The notes: generated by a model from the letters alone, not told the origin. A DNA stretch of 64,000 nucleotides from Symsagittifera roscoffensis (GCF_963678635.1 NC_087065.1:35861888-35925887); one strand, 5' to 3'. Numbered from the stretch's first letter, positions 42,901 through 57,900 are shown. A program made the numbers and translations.

Positions 42901-45900
42901 AATTTACAATAACAACAAATGGTGTGTATAGCAGTGCAAGCGAGATTCTAGTGCAGTTTCTGCCAGTACAACATATAATAAACAAGACTGCTCGTATCAG
43001 GGCGAAGCCATGAATGTTCCGACTGCCTTTTAAGGTTTATGGAGCAGCAGTAATAACATTAAAAAAATTAAAGGAAATTTTTTTTTAAATTTATTTTTTA
43101 TGAAAATCATTCCCCCACACGCCATATAAAGTAAAAAAGATAGATTTTGTTCCTTGTAACAAATCAATTATGGCAAATAAGTTTCGTTCAACCAATTTGG
43201 AACGATTTATAAGACGGATTAAATCTCCGCTTACGCGTTAATAGCGCGAAATATATCGCGCGTTAATTGTTCCAAATTGGCCAAAATGGCAATCTTTAAA
43301 CCCTCATAACTTCACTAACAATGATCACAGGTAAAATATTTTTTTAAATATAAGCTCAGGACAACAATAGCTTTCGAATGATATAAAAAAATTCCGTCAA
43401 AAATGGCTAGTTAAAAAGTCAAAATTTGTCTGAAGAAAAAAAAACCCACCCCGAGCACAAATATTCCGTTACTTTCGTATCGAAAGTCGGAACAATAAGT
43501 GTATGAAAACGCAAAGAGGTAATAAAAATAGTGAAGTGAATGCAATTTTGAAAGGAAAGAGAGAACTCATTCATGTACCACCAGAAGTAGAGGAAATTAT
43601 AACGAATCTGTTGAAGGAAGGCATATATTTAAACTCGGAAATGCATGGGAGATTTTTTGATCCTGCCAACTGTTTATGTGGTAAACGAAATGGATTGGTA
43701 AACACATATATTGAAATTGTTATGAAACGCCAAGATGAACAAGACTGCTCGTATCAGGGCGAAGCCCTGAATGTTCCGACTGCCTTTTAAGGTTTATAGA
43801 GCATAGTAATAACATTAAAAAATAAATTTAAATGAAATAAAATGAAATGAAAGTTTTTTTTCTAAATTTTGAAATTTTTGAAAATCATCACCCCACACGC
43901 CATATAAAGTATAAAAAGATAGATTTCGTTCCTTGTAACAAATCAATTATGGCAAATAAGCTTCGTTCAACCAATTTGGAACGATTTATAAGACGGATTA
44001 AATCTCCGCTTACGCGTTAATAGCGCGAAATATATCGCGCGTTAATTGTCCCAAATTGGCCAAAATGGCAATCTTCAAACCCCCATAACTCTACGAAAAA
44101 TGATCACAGGTGAAATATCTTTTCAAATTTGAGCTCAGGACAACAATACCTTTCGAATGATATAAAAAAATTCCGTCAAAAATGGCTAGTTAAAAAGTCG
44201 AAATTTGTCTGAAGAAAAAAAAACCCACCCCGAGCACAAATATTCCGTTACTTTCGTATCGAAAGTCGGAACAACAAGTTAGTTGATACTTTAGCGTTGG
44301 CTATTAGCGGAAACGCTACAAAATCGAGTTGTTTTTCCGATACTGATCTAAAAGACGCTTATTCTCAGATGTTTGATTACTTTCATCCCGAGTTATCGAA
44401 GCCCATTTCGCTTGCTTCAAAATTTTTGAAGGAAGCGGAGTTACATATAAAATAATTCCAAGCGGTACATTGGGCGGTGGTCTCATTATCAATGTTTTTG
44501 TTTGGTAAAAACATGGAACAAAAGTCTCATTATCAAAGCTCTATTCACGATAAAAACAGCTTACTAATTTTTTGTTCCGACTTTCGATACGAAAGTAACT
44601 GAATATTTGAGCTCGGGTTGGGTTTTTTTTTCTTCAGACAATATTCGACTTTTTAACTAGCCATTTTTGACGGATTTTTTTTATCATTCAAAAGGTATTC
44701 TTGTCCTGAGCTTAAATTTGAAAAGATAGTTCACCTGTGATCATTTTTCGTAAAGTTATGAGGGTTTAAAGATTGCCATTTTGGCCATTTTGATCAATTT
44801 GGGACAATTAACGCGCGATATAATTCGCGCTATTAACGCCTAAGCGGAGATTTAATCCGTCTTATAAATCGTTCCAAATTGGTTGAATGAAGCTGATTTG
44901 CAATAATTGATGTGTTACAAGGAATGAAAACTATCTTTTTGCACTTTTTATGGCGTGTGGGGGGATGATTTTCAATTAAAAAAATTTCAAATTTTAGGAA
45001 AAAATTTTTTCATTTTATTTTATTTCATATAATGTTTTTATGTTATTACTGCTGCTCCATAAACCTTCAAAAGCAGTCGGAACATTCAGGGCTTCGCCCT
45101 GATACGAGCAGTCTTGTAAAGCTTTATTATCTTGTTTGTCTGCACAATTGAAAAAAAACCACACAGATACGGCTAGTACGGTGAGCAAACTGATTTTTTC
45201 CTTTCGACTAGGAAATAGAACCTTTCCCGGGAAAAACATGAAGTTGGAAGACTATTTTAGTAGGGACCCAGTAGAAATTGCTCCAAAAGTGTCAGAACTG
45301 GATAATAGTGTTGTAGCCGCTCAAATTAGCGCGGTTAATAGTCTATGAACACCATCGGTTTAAAGGAATGAATTTGCTACCAAACTGGCAAAAAGTATCG
45401 TCATGTTCAGTACAATGGACCCCATGACAAGAGCTTTTGGTCATGCTGAGTTTTGGAAAGGTGATTCAAAAATCTGGTATATCGATAAGTTTAGGCTCGA
45501 AATCAATCAACGCAGATGCAATGGTTCAAGCGACGCGAAATCTGCAATGGCTCAAGCGAGGGATGAAAAAAGGGGATCTAGACCCACGCAAGGAGGCATG
45601 TTTAAAGACCACGATTGTTACGACACACTCCCGAATAGTGCTCGGGGGATAGCCACTACTCCAATACTGATCGATTGCTCATCCGACAGATTCATGTCGA
45701 CGGAAAGTTCCATCGTTGCGCGGCCGATACAAGCGGAAACAATTGAAATGTCAATTAATTTGGAGCAACCGTCATTGTTAGTAAGCAAGATTGTGATACA
45801 CCAAAGAAATTGGAAGTTCGGTGAACATGGACACTGGGGCCCGGGACAAACAGAATAGCTGATATTTTGATACACCGTAAGCCATCAAAACTGAACTGTC

Positions 45901-48900
45901 CAATACTCCATGAAGGGATATCTCAGAGGGAATGCAAGAACGCAGCAGCCCGTTGACGAAATATCGAAGTCGGTATTACCTTATAGCATAGGGCCGTTAC
46001 GCGAACATGAACCGCAAACGTTTTTGAATTAACATATATTTTACAAGTGCGCGGTAAGTTGCAGCCAGTTAACGTAGTGCAGCCATTTTGAAATAACTGG
46101 CTAGAGAGATTTTCAACTGGCTAGTTTTCCTCCGAGATCTCTCTAAAGGTTAGAGAGATTTCGGAGGAAAACAGAATAGTGAACCATTTAGTTTGAGGTC
46201 ATTTAGCCGGAAAAGAGGCGAAGCACATGCTCAAGATCGCAGTGAGATTAAGAAAATGCCTTTCAGTCCAAAGGAAGTCCCAAGCGCAAAGAAAAAACGC
46301 GGAGGATTCATGTCGTGATAATGATGTGCCGGTTTCCTTGGGAGACTACCAAGGTTCAGGACGACATCCAGGGGTTGGACGAGGAGGTCTCAGGTCGGTC
46401 ATTTCGTTGATGTGCTGAGAAAATTGCGAAGGAATCTTAAACACATGAGGCGAGTATCTTCGATCACAGTTGCACCAGGAATAATGGTGGATGGCTTCAG
46501 GTCAGAAGCGCTTTACCAGGCTTTGGAAGTTGTGATCAGAGCAGCCAGAAAGAAACAATATTGGGTAACTTAGTAAATGTGGCGCAGGCAGGAACTCAGA
46601 AAACACGCGAGGTGAGAGCTACTAGGTTAAATAGCAGCGGAGTCTGTTGTTTGGGGGCCAGTGGCTAGAAGAGTGAACCAGTGGCACCTGATTTGACACA
46701 CGGCGGTCAAATTGAAGATATGGTTCAGCAATGCCTGAAGCAAAAAGTTTGAGCGAAGTGTTACCGACGGTCATACTTGAGACAAACGAAAAGCCGAAGG
46801 CCGCAATGTTTGAAGCAGCGGCTGATTTATCCCACGTCAGCGGGGAATCAAGTCAATGATTATCTATTGATGATTTAGACATTGTGACAAATTATCTGCC
46901 ATTAGCTTGACCACTGAGGACCTCTGTCAAGCTAGTAATATTGATTGAGTTTGATATTGGTTTGATTTAATTGAAGGGGGAATCTAGTGGAAACCTATAT
47001 TTTACCTAGATAAATGATGTTATTATTCATTACGAAACATATGTTTTCTACCAGTATTTAAGTATTTTTTTAGGTTATGCTTATCGTATTGCCAGTCGCG
47101 GCGATAACAAATTAGATTTTAAGTTTAATCTATTACGTTTTCTCTGATTACGTGACGTTACCCGCGTTGGCAAAAAATGCTAATCATACAATTTCATATT
47201 GTGAAAAAAATGGTTATCATACTATTTCATGCTATTTCAAACATCAAAAAAAAATACTAAAAAAATATCAAGATAAGTATTTTTTCCATACTATGAAACA
47301 TTATAATAAGCAATTTTTGACACACTCTGGAATTAAATAACAAGCGTTTTGCACTACTTTTTATCACAAAAATTTTATGAAATAGCAAAAGCAATTTTTT
47401 GTTCTATGAAACTGGATGATAAGCATTTTAACATACTATGAAGTTGTATGATAAACATTTTTTCCATAAATGAAAATACAAAAAATATTTATTCGAATTT
47501 TTTTGTTTCATCCGAAACACTAGCCAAGGATTTTTTGTCCCAAGAAAAACTGGCAGTTACCACGCATATAAACTGCATTTGGTAATTTTAGCCATGTTAA
47601 TTAGTTTAAACATTTTTATATGGCGTTATATACCAAAAATATAACTTTTTATATATGGCTAGGTGCTTTTTAGTTTGAAAATTTTTGTGGTTGAGAAAAA
47701 AGGCCCTTTTTAAAAAAATATATATCTTTTTCTCGGCATATGAAACAATAAACATAATCGTGTTTACCAAAAAAAAATTTATTTTTGTATTTTTTTGGAT
47801 TTTCAAGGTGAAAAACTCATGGTGGTCTACGTTAAAAACACTAAAAGTCAAACTTTGAATGCAATTTTTGTTCTTTAAGTACATATTTGAGCACAAAAGG
47901 AAGTTGGCAACCAAAAAAGGGATTACAAATTTTTTACCGCAAGAATTTTCCGACCGAAACTGAAATTAGCTTTGTGACAGTAAGTTGATCTTAATCACTG
48001 GAAACCCCTATTAAACTCATTTAAAACTGCTCAAACAAAATTTCAATTGATTTTTAAATTTTCTAATTTTTCTCTAAAAAATACTTATCGTACAATTTCA
48101 TATATGAAATTTATATGATAAGCAATTTTTCGAACAAAACTAAATTCATTTTCTTGATAGTTATATTGGTCTTTGTCATTGAAGGTCTTCATTAACCTCA
48201 TTTTTATTTACCGAAACATGTTTTTAGAGAAGTTTTTGAACAAAAAAATTGATAACAAAAAGCTTATCATACAATTTTCATCCATGAAAATTGTATAACA
48301 AGCATTTTTTCATCAAAAATTTCTTATCAGGTTTCACATAGCCAGAAAGTTTCAAGTGAGTCAAATAGAACAAAAACGTGTAGTAAAAATTTTTAAAACA
48401 GTTTTCAAATTTTGTATGAAAATTGTTTGGTAAGCATTTTTTTCACAGCGCCATATATGAAATTGTATGAAATTGTATGATTATGGTTTTCCTTTTATGG
48501 ACGTCAACGCGGGTACTTAGTATAGCTTGAGCTAACTTCTACTTCTTTCCCCTACAACTATGATGACATACTTGTGACTACCAAACATTTTTCGAAAGTG
48601 CGACAGAATTTATGAAAGATGTATGATAAAAAGTCTTGAATCAAAGTGTATGTCCAATAAAACTCAAATTTAAGTAAAATTTGACTTCGAAATTCACCAT
48701 AAAACATCAGTTACTTCAGAATAGACAGTTTCATTAAAATGATTAAGAAGTTCTTAAGATAAGTTCCTAAGTTTGTTTTCCAGTAAGGAGTGCAAGAGTG
48801 AATTCAACTGCGCCTATTCGTGCTTCAATCGGGAAGAGTGGCCCAAGTTTGTTCCGATTGTGATCGGAGGGTTCGGCTGGATCAAACCCAATACTTACCC

Positions 48901-51900
48901 TGTGGCACACTGCATCACTTCAAACTTCCAATGTCTCGTACTTGATGGTGAGATTAACAAAATGTACCATTTTGAAATAGTTGTTAACCACTCATTCTCT
49001 ATGCACCGCAAGGAAGCTTTCAGCAAAAAACTCTTGGAATCGTAATCGAAATGAACAGCTGCTTCTTTATAGCTTGGAATCTCGGTTTGCAAGTTTTTGT
49101 TTGCACTTTGATTGGATCGCGATGCGAACTACTTTTCTCGGTGCGTATTCATAGGTTCCAAAATGAAAAATCAGTCCCATAGGTTCCAAGATAAAATAGC
49201 AGTCATATAAGTCCCAAATTTTTTCAATTGGTCAAAAGACTAAATTAGCCGAGTCTCGGTTTAAGGTCGCCGGTGGAAAAAATGAGGCCCAAATTTCTAC
49301 AATATGAATGCTTTTGCATGTTTTTCCGATAATCGTTTTAATGCAATTGGGATCAAATGCGGTATATTTCAATAATAATATCATTTTCATTAAGCATAGA
49401 CCTTCGTACCCTGTAACAGCAGCCGACGTAAGTTTCATACCGGTCCAAGAGCAGGTATTTCAAATAACCAAATCGAACGTTCGAAGTTCTAATGAGCAAA
49501 TAAAACTTCGTCCTGTTCCAACTGTTTGCTGTGAACAGTTCGGTGAAATTTTTCTTTGTTAAAAGAAAAAAAAACAGTTCTTTGTTATGTGTATTATTTT
49601 GCGCAAAACTTCTATGAGGAGCTACCTATTTGGATGTAAATCATTTTAGTTGTTATTTATATTCTTGAGAGTTTCTCATATTAGTATCAAGTGCTAGCAA
49701 ATACCTGCCTGTCAGTCAATCTAGATCTGCATGTATGCTCACCTCTAATTCAGTGTCTGGATTATACGTTAGAAGAAACAGTTGAATTAACATTTTAACG
49801 TGTTTTATCAACCCTTGTTATGGCGCAGCCAGCCGATGAATGAGGAAAAACCCCTAGAATGAGGAAAAACCCCTAGAAGAAACAGTAGCTTTCTGGTCTC
49901 CGAACCAAGCGGAGCCACAACTGCTGTGGGAACATTGGGAACAACGATTTCACTGGGCAATGGTGGCGAATCATGTATTAGTTTCATCGCACTAACACTT
50001 TGATTCTTCATTAACGGCGACAGAGATCGCTGCACTGGAGAGTGTTGGGGGAAAACCCAGGGAAGACGGGTAAAAAACTCTGATCTCTAATATGTACTTC
50101 TATAGAGAGCTGAGTGGAATCGCGCCGAAGTGTAACTTGGGAACACAGGAATGGAAACTGGTTCGAGACATATCCATCTTCAATATGCGGAACAAGGACG
50201 CCGACGTCAAAGGAGACATTGGACCTATCACAATCGTGGGGGAATCGGAACAACTGATCGGAAATGCTGCAATTGAGTGAGATCAACTAAATTTCATCCC
50301 GGAACACCAACAACGATGCCCAGCAAGATCATTTACATGTAAATTCTGCAAGAAAGTGCGCCATTGAGAGAAAAATGCCGGGGAAAGAAATTGTCGCGAG
50401 AGGGACAGTCAGTAGGGCTCATCCAGGAGGATGGAATGTTTGCAGGGGATGATAGCATCTCGGATGAAGTAAGCTCACAAGACGCAACTTCCGTAGTATT
50501 TGTAAGAAAAGGATCATCACAGGGCGTCGCAGAGCTCAGAAGATTATATGGTAATTTCATTACGACATGGATACCGAAGAGTGGATACCGATATTTACAA
50601 TAGCTGACCTACAGACAACCCTGGGAAAAGCCAGCATTGAGCTTAAGCAGAAAAACACCGAGGACGACGAACTTCAAGACAACAGGAACAACCGGATTAA
50701 CTTGCTAGGAAAAGGGGACGTGGATTTGGCATCAAATGGATGCAAGACCAGAACAGAGATCAGATTCATCGGAGGAAAAAGACCGTCGATCGTGAGACGC
50801 GACCTCATGGGAAGACTGGACCTCCAACTCATGCAGAATAGTCCAGTGGGGTTTGACATGATCATCTAAGGGACACAAGGCAACGGCGGTGACGAGCAAG
50901 CAGGTGATCCAGAGGATCAAAACATGGACCTTGGCAACAGTATTTCAGTAAGCTACTTCCAAATTTTTTACCAGAAAAAATAAAATTAGGAACTATAACG
51001 TACAGGCTGAACTTTTTAATAACCTCGTACCAGTACAACAAAAAGGTCGACCAGTGCAGGTAACACTCCAAGACAAACTGGATGCAGAGAATGACAAGCT
51101 GCTGGCCCAAGGTCACATAGAAAAATTGCAGGAAGGTTTCGATCGATATTTTGTTTCGCCGATTGCAATTAATATAAAGAAAGACGGCTCCGTGAAACTA
51201 GCGCCCGAATAACTCAATTGGAAAATGCACAAAATAAAAATCATGTGCCAAACATAGAAGAGATTGTAGACATAATAGGACAATTTTTTTCAGAAAAAAG
51301 AAAGGGGACGTGTGTTTTACCACAATGGACTTAGACTTAACATTTGCGTACGGGCAGAAACGAGCGTGCACTGTAACTTCTCACTAGCGTGCAGGCGAGC
51401 GACAGAAAGGTACAGGGACTAACGTCAATGCTGGCAGATTTCCAGACAGCATTCGACTCAAATTTCAACGAGTTTCCGCAATAGAAATAGTTTACCGACG
51501 ACATATTGGTAACAATCAAGGGAACCGAAATCCAGCACATCTCCATGCGTGAGAAAATTCTTCGGCATTTAAATTGCGAGAATATATCGCTGAAATTTCA
51601 AAGGCGCAAATTCGCTAAGGGCCAGTGCTAATGGCCCGGACACCGAATTGCAGCCTCTTAAAGGAAAAATGGCACCAATCAACGCGCTAGCGGCTCCAAC
51701 GACAGTGACCCAATGAAAAACATTCTTGTGCTCATTTCACAGCTACATAAGTACCCTCCAGCAATAGCAGAACTATCAAAACCATTAAGATTATTTGAGA
51801 GCGAAAAGAACGACTACAAATGGCCTAAAGAGAGCGAAATTGCGTTTCAAAATATTAATCTGGGGATAGCGAATGTAGTCAAATTGAAATACTTCGACAT

Positions 51901-54900
51901 ACATAAGGAATGCAGAATCGTATGTGACGCTAGTTGTTTGAACAATTAGCGTTGTGACGCTAGTTGTTTGAATAATTAGCGTTGTTTGAACAATTTCCAT
52001 CCGAAGTGTGGCTCCCAATCTTATTCGCATCACAATTTTTTAACGCAGCTGAAAAGAAATACTCTACCAAGGAATTGGAGATGTTGGCAGTCGGTCGTGT
52101 TGGGGGCTGAATCTTTCAGAAACGGTGTCCTAGGAAGACCATTTTCAATAATCAGCAATCATAAAGCCTTAATTTCACTACTAAAAGAAAACAACAAAAA
52201 GACCCTTTTTTTGAGACTAACAAGATAGCTACACAGACTGATTCTGTTCGATCTTGTCATAGAACATAAACCTGAAGCGAAAACTGTTATCGCAGATCAT
52301 TTGTAAAGTTACCCAAGTGACCTACTAGAGCCAAGTAGTCATACGCAAACATCGACGGTTGAGGTCAGAAAGTCATGCGGAAGAAATCTAGCCAATAAGA
52401 ATTGTCCAATTTGCAAACCGCATTTGTCAATCAAATCCATGGGACGGTCAGTGTAGGCTGTATATCGTTCGCCTAGAAGGCGGTCATTTAGTCGGAAATT
52501 TATGACTTAGAAAAAGTGATGAAAGCTCAAAATGTTCTTTCCCAGTGATAGAAATTGATTCAAATGTAATTTCTCCGAGCAGACTAGACCCTTATCTTGA
52601 AAGTAGCGACGAAATCACAGTAATTAACCAAACAATTGAAGCCATCAGCAAAAACAGACAAGACTGAAAAAAAAACAATGTTTATCAATTCCTTCAAAGT
52701 TTCCGGTTGAACTGTTTCCAGCAATAAATCATAACCAACGAACCAAATCAAATATTCAACGAGAATGTAAAATTATTTAAAAGTCTAGCTCATTGCCTGA
52801 ACTATTTATTTTGGAGTTTATCGCTCCAAACATTCCAGCAGACGTGCCCTACTTAAAGCTAAAGAGGCAATTAATAAAGAAAAGACCAACCAGATCTCAC
52901 TAAAGTGGGAAAATACTGGGCCCAGTACGCCAACGACCTCTTCTTAGGAGACAAATTTGTCTGGCTGGACGGACGACTATTAATCCCATTACCCCTGCAA
53001 ACACCAGTAGAATACCCGATAGAAATTGATTCAAATGTAAATTCTCCGAGCAGACTAGACCCTTATCTTGAAAGTAGCGACGAAATCACAGTAATTAACC
53101 AAACAATTGAAGCCATCAGCAAAAACAGACAAGACTGAAAAAAAAAACAATGTTTATCAATTCCTTCAAAGTTTCCGGTTGAACTGTTTCCAGCAATAAA
53201 TCATAACCAACGAACCAAATCAAATATTCAACGAGAATGTAAAATTATTTAAAAGTCTAGCTCATTGCCTGAACTATTTATTTTGGAGTTTATCGCTCCA
53301 AACATTCCAGCAGACGTGCCCTACTTAAAGCTAAAGAGGCAATTAATAAAGAAAAGACCAACCAGATCTCACTAAAGTGGGAAAATACTGGGCCCAGTAC
53401 GCCAACGACCTCTTCTTAGGAGACAAATTTGTCTGGCTGGACGGACGACTATTAATCCCATTACCCCTGCAAACACCAGTAGAATCGAGGATCCGCTTCT
53501 ATCATCACGGAAAACAGAAAATATTTGAGGCAGATCGAGATGTCTGGTTTTCGTATATGTACAGCAGTCGGGCAGCAAAAGTAACACAGTGCACAGATGC
53601 GTGTAATAATCTGAAAATGTTGTTGCAAATAGGAGATTTTAGAAAATTCCCCAAGCCAAAGGAACTTAATAAATGCATAGCATACAGATGGGTTTCTGGG
53701 GAAAATTATATCTATCACTACGGTCTTCTCAAAAAAATCATATAGACCAAGGGTCATGTTTCACGTCCAACAACGTTAGGAGTTTCTGCAATATCGAGGG
53801 AATTGAGCTCATCTACTCACCCGTAAACGATCACCGAGGCAGGGGTTGGGAGAGAGAACATTTGGCAGTATCAAAAAATTTGGCAGTACCGAAAATGAAC
53901 ACAAATCATTGAAATTAATGGTCGACAAAGCGTCAGACGCATAAAGTTTCTCCTCAAAGGCGATATTTAAGCTAACCCCGTTTTTGGCACACCACGGCCG
54001 GGAGGCGAATACCGTTTTACGTAATCTCATAAAAAAAACGAGTTTAAAAACTTGGATTGGAAAAACGTCCTAAAACAAAAAACGTCCTAAAACAATCTTA
54101 AGACTCAGAGCTCATTATGGTCACCTACTCGCATCATTTGAACTGGGAGGAGCGTTCAGACTCGCAATACGCCCCAACAATGAGGAAGTCGCTGGTCAAA
54201 CTCAATAGCGATCATCAGGTTGACACAGACCAAGAAGAGGTACCGCAGGACGAACTGCAGAACCAAGGGGACAAGGACGCCCCCGGCAACTACCAGCGGA
54301 CTACTATCACAACGCCAAACCGGTATAGAATACTAAAATCTAACATAGTATCTGAATCGAAACATACCATCAAACTGAAAAGCGTGTGTGTGCTTAGCAA
54401 AAGTGCCGTGACGATGAAGCCAAAGCCAGCAGTCACGAAGAAACGGAAACCGGCGACCATAACTGAGATGGTAGCTGGCGCAAAGCCGGGAACTCCATGA
54501 AACCCTAATTCGAAGGTGCCAAAACAATGCATTCACAAAAGTAAAAAGCGATCATTGGGCCATCGGACGACTAAGGACGTGCCACGAGAGGAAACGGTTG
54601 CAGCGGGACAAGGAAAGAGCTGGGCGATGGCGCATGACGAACGGGCCCATAAAGCACGGAAGCCGAAGGCAAAACAAGCGAGAGGCAACCAGGGAAAAAC
54701 CCAACCAGACCCACCGTAGTAACGAAAGAACGTCTTTCGAATAGTAGTCAAGAGGAGGCGGAGTGCGAGACGCAAAGTTCAAGTTCGCAAACCAGGAAGA
54801 ATAACAGGCGGCAGAAGCAAAATGAGAGGGGTGATGATTGAATCTACCACCAAAGAAAACCCAAGGCGTGGGGAGAAGCCGAAGAACCCAAGGGGTAACC

Positions 54901-57900
54901 CAAGCCGAAGAACCAATTAAAACTAGCAAAACTTTTTAACCCAGGTGGAAGGACAGCTTAAGCCTGAAAATGAAACTGCTTAAGCGTTGCTAATTTTCAT
55001 TTCAAACTGAAATTACCTTGTATTTACATTTTGCATCCGTAGGGAAATGTGAGGAGCTGCCTGTTTGGATGTCAATCATTTCAATGATAATTTATATTCA
55101 TGAGAGTTTCTCAAATTACTATCAAATGCTAACAGATAATTGCCTGTCAATTAACCTAGGTCTACCTTGTTGTTGACCTCTAATTCAGTAACTCGAGTAT
55201 ACGTTGAAAGAAACAGTTGAATTAACATTTTACCTTATCATGTTGTCAGCACTTGTTAGTTCCGGTTTTTAATTAACGCGTATACCGTAAGCGGCGGTTT
55301 ATTCTTGCTCCACAATTGATAGTTCTGACTCTCGAATTATAATGAAATATACCTCCACTGATGTTTTGTTGTTCTTCAAACAGATGGTGAGTTTTAAGCT
55401 AAAATTGTTGACAGACATTTCAAAATCAAAAAAAAAATTTTATGCACAAAAAAGTTCCCTTCTATTCAAAAGAAAAATGGACAATAATCGGTTATAGTGT
55501 AGTTTCATGGATTTCTGTTTTTAAAATAAAAATGAACAAATTGGATTAAAAATCATCACATTGTCTAAACTTGCCACTAAAATCGGTTATATAGACAACA
55601 TTTTTGTCAACAAAAATCCATTATAATGGATTTTAGTCCACGAATCTTCGGTGCGGGCTGTGCAAGAAATTTAAAACTGTCAAAACAATTATTAATGCAA
55701 GCGATCTGATCATTTTGGCCTTTGCTCTGATCTAGCAGTTTTTGTTCCGCCCATTGAAAATGGGAATGAACTTTGTATTCGGATGCGTTTTTTTTCTAGT
55801 TTTGTTTTCCACGCAAAATCAGGTACCACAAACAATGATCGGACTGAGTTGAGAGGTGTATCTTTTTAAAGGTTTTGCAGGCGTAATTTGAACCACATTA
55901 AAAAATTTTGAACAAATTTTTCCTGTGTGGATGAAATCCGCTTTTTGATTTTTCGTGTGAATAAAGCGAGCGAGCAGTCTTTTTACTGCTTAAAAGCTTA
56001 TGATAGCCTAATTTGAAAAGTAAAAGCTTCGTTTTTATTTGGTTAACGTTTATAAACATTGAGTAATGTATCTTATTTTCAAAATCAAACATTTTCAAAA
56101 TTCAAAAAACTGCAAAACAAAAAAAAAACATGAAAAACTTTCGAAAATTTTTGTTTGATTATTTTTTTCTGTTTTTCTAGTTTTTTTTTCTACAAAACTG
56201 TTTTTCAATTTACTTAATTTAGTATGGCTGTCGTTAGTATTTAGTATGGTATAGTCAATTTGCAGTTTTTGTTCAGCTCCTTTTATCACACTGCGCCGAA
56301 AAAAATGACAATAATTTAAAAAAACTGTTGCATTTAATTAAGATAATGCTCGGAGCTACTTGCACAGTAACCGGCTATCCTTGTTTAAAATGATATTAGT
56401 CAGAAGTTGATGTCGGCTCAAAATGCTGGATCCATACCGGAAAAAAATAGACTCTTTGCTTGAGAGGCCAAACATCATTTGACAAAAAAGAATCCAAAAA
56501 CAGATTTAAAAATCTTCTTTTCTTGCTTCTCTTGAAAGCTGATAATTAATTGGCTTCATCATTTGCTGATCTTTAGATGACGAATCTACGTGGCCGGATT
56601 TTTTCGGTAAAGTTATCTCAAAATGCCACGCCATCGTGAATGAAGCCAATTCATCCGGAGAAAGAATTGAAGGTGAAGCTGAAAATCCGAGTACTCAACT
56701 CAAAGAATCCATCACTGCTTTCATATCCTGTCAGTTATGCCAGAAGATTTTCGATGACCCCAGAATTCTGCCTTGTAGTCACACTTTCTGTTTGGACTGT
56801 TTGAAAACATCGAAAACAGATAATGAGCCGGAGCCATTTTGCTGCCCAAAATGCCGATTGGAATGTTCAGCCGAACCCGAGGACCTGCCGCCGGACTTTA
56901 AAGCCAACCAGATGATTGAGGCACATGAAATTTTGATGACCAACAAAGTCGAGGAACCTTTGGTGCGGACGGAAGTGCAAAGTACAAATTCTAGTCAAGG
57001 TTATATATACTAAAAATTGAAAGCAGTAAGCTTAATATCATTTGATTGGTAAGCGGAGCATCAGTTTTCAATATTTTATTAGTGCAAATTATGAGGTGTA
57101 AAATTTTACTTCTGTTAAAATTCTTGACTGAAGAGGGTCATCGAAAAAATGAACGGTTTTCTACTCTTCAATTATAACATACGTATGATTATGTGTCGTT
57201 TAAGGTACATTTGGGAGGCAAGAGACATTCCCAGATGATGTGGTTGAATGGTTTACAGAGCATTCAGTGCCTACAGATGCCCAAAAGAATTCTGTTCAAT
57301 GACGGGTTTGAATTCATGAACTTAATTCTTGGTCTAACTCGAGATGATATTGATAAGCTAGGGTTCAAAACCGGTCATAAGCGGCTCATTTGGGATGTGC
57401 TAAAGACTACTCGTGGAGACTCCGAGGAGCCCCCGCAGTCACCATTCGCCGTCGGAGGAATCAGAGACAAATCTATTTCTTGCGTTGAGAGTCCTCAAGT
57501 TAGACAGCAAGTCAAAAACGCTGCTAATCCGACCGACGTGAATTTGAATGACCCTAAATGGCTAATTCTAGATTGCATATACGACGAGCGACCTCTGTTT
57601 TCGGGAACTCAGCCAGCAGATTCGCAGAAGTTTTGGGCGAGTTTGACTGAAAAAGAGCGCAACGAGTTTGTCTCGAGGTTCAAAACTTCGGCTGATAAAA
57701 TTCAATTATGTCAAAACGTTGATGATTTGGTCAAAAGTGAGAAGCTTCGAAAAGTCGCTATGGTTCTTTGCGATGCTGGAGAATACGAGTCGGCTGAGGC
57801 TATTGCATTAGTTGCAGCAAGTTTTTTGAGCCGAGAAAGCGAATTTTACTGCCTCATGAAAGCAATTTTGTGCTACGCTACTATTCATAAACTGAAATTG

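Larger units (their letters stand above)
41415..47160 (+). mobile_element. Decayed LTR retrotransposon in intron 2 of the TIR gene
   Basis: Diverged ~175-bp direct repeats at about 41,415-41,590 and 46,987-47,160 share stretches such as GCCAGT(G/C)GCG and ATTACGTGAC. The right one is preceded by a polypurine tract (GAAGGGGGAAT near 46,973). Between them lie gypsy-like RT traces: EEIITNLLKEGIYLNSEMHG at 43,585-43,650 and FSDTDLKDAYSQM near 44,333-44,372, split by an inserted two-hairpin repeat. No intact ORF remains; 45,120-46,970 shows only short frames. The gag region was not recognised. Confidence 0.6.
49615..55258 (+). mobile_element. Decayed Ty3/gypsy element in intron 3 of the TIR gene
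   Basis: Diverged LTRs at 49,615-49,820 and 55,050-55,258 (shared TGAGGAGCT(A/G)CCT(A/G)TTTGG). TGGCGCAGCC follows the first as a PBS, and AGGGAAATG precedes the second. Pol is in pieces on the plus strand: zinc-knuckle-like CKFCKKVRH near 50,339; RT (SPIAINIKKDGSVKL near 51,160; MDLDLTFAYGQ near 51,326); RNase H (CRIVCDAS near 51,913; GRPFSIISNHKALISLL near 52,134); integrase (GSCFTSNNVRSFC near 53,753). Stops and frame changes are throughout, so it is long dead. Confidence 0.8.

Noticed and set aside
45403-45858. 151-codon frame in the decayed LTR element
   Set aside because: Lies within a dead element, shows no recognisable motif, and neighbouring frames are broken; probably degenerate pol or gag sequence, not a gene.
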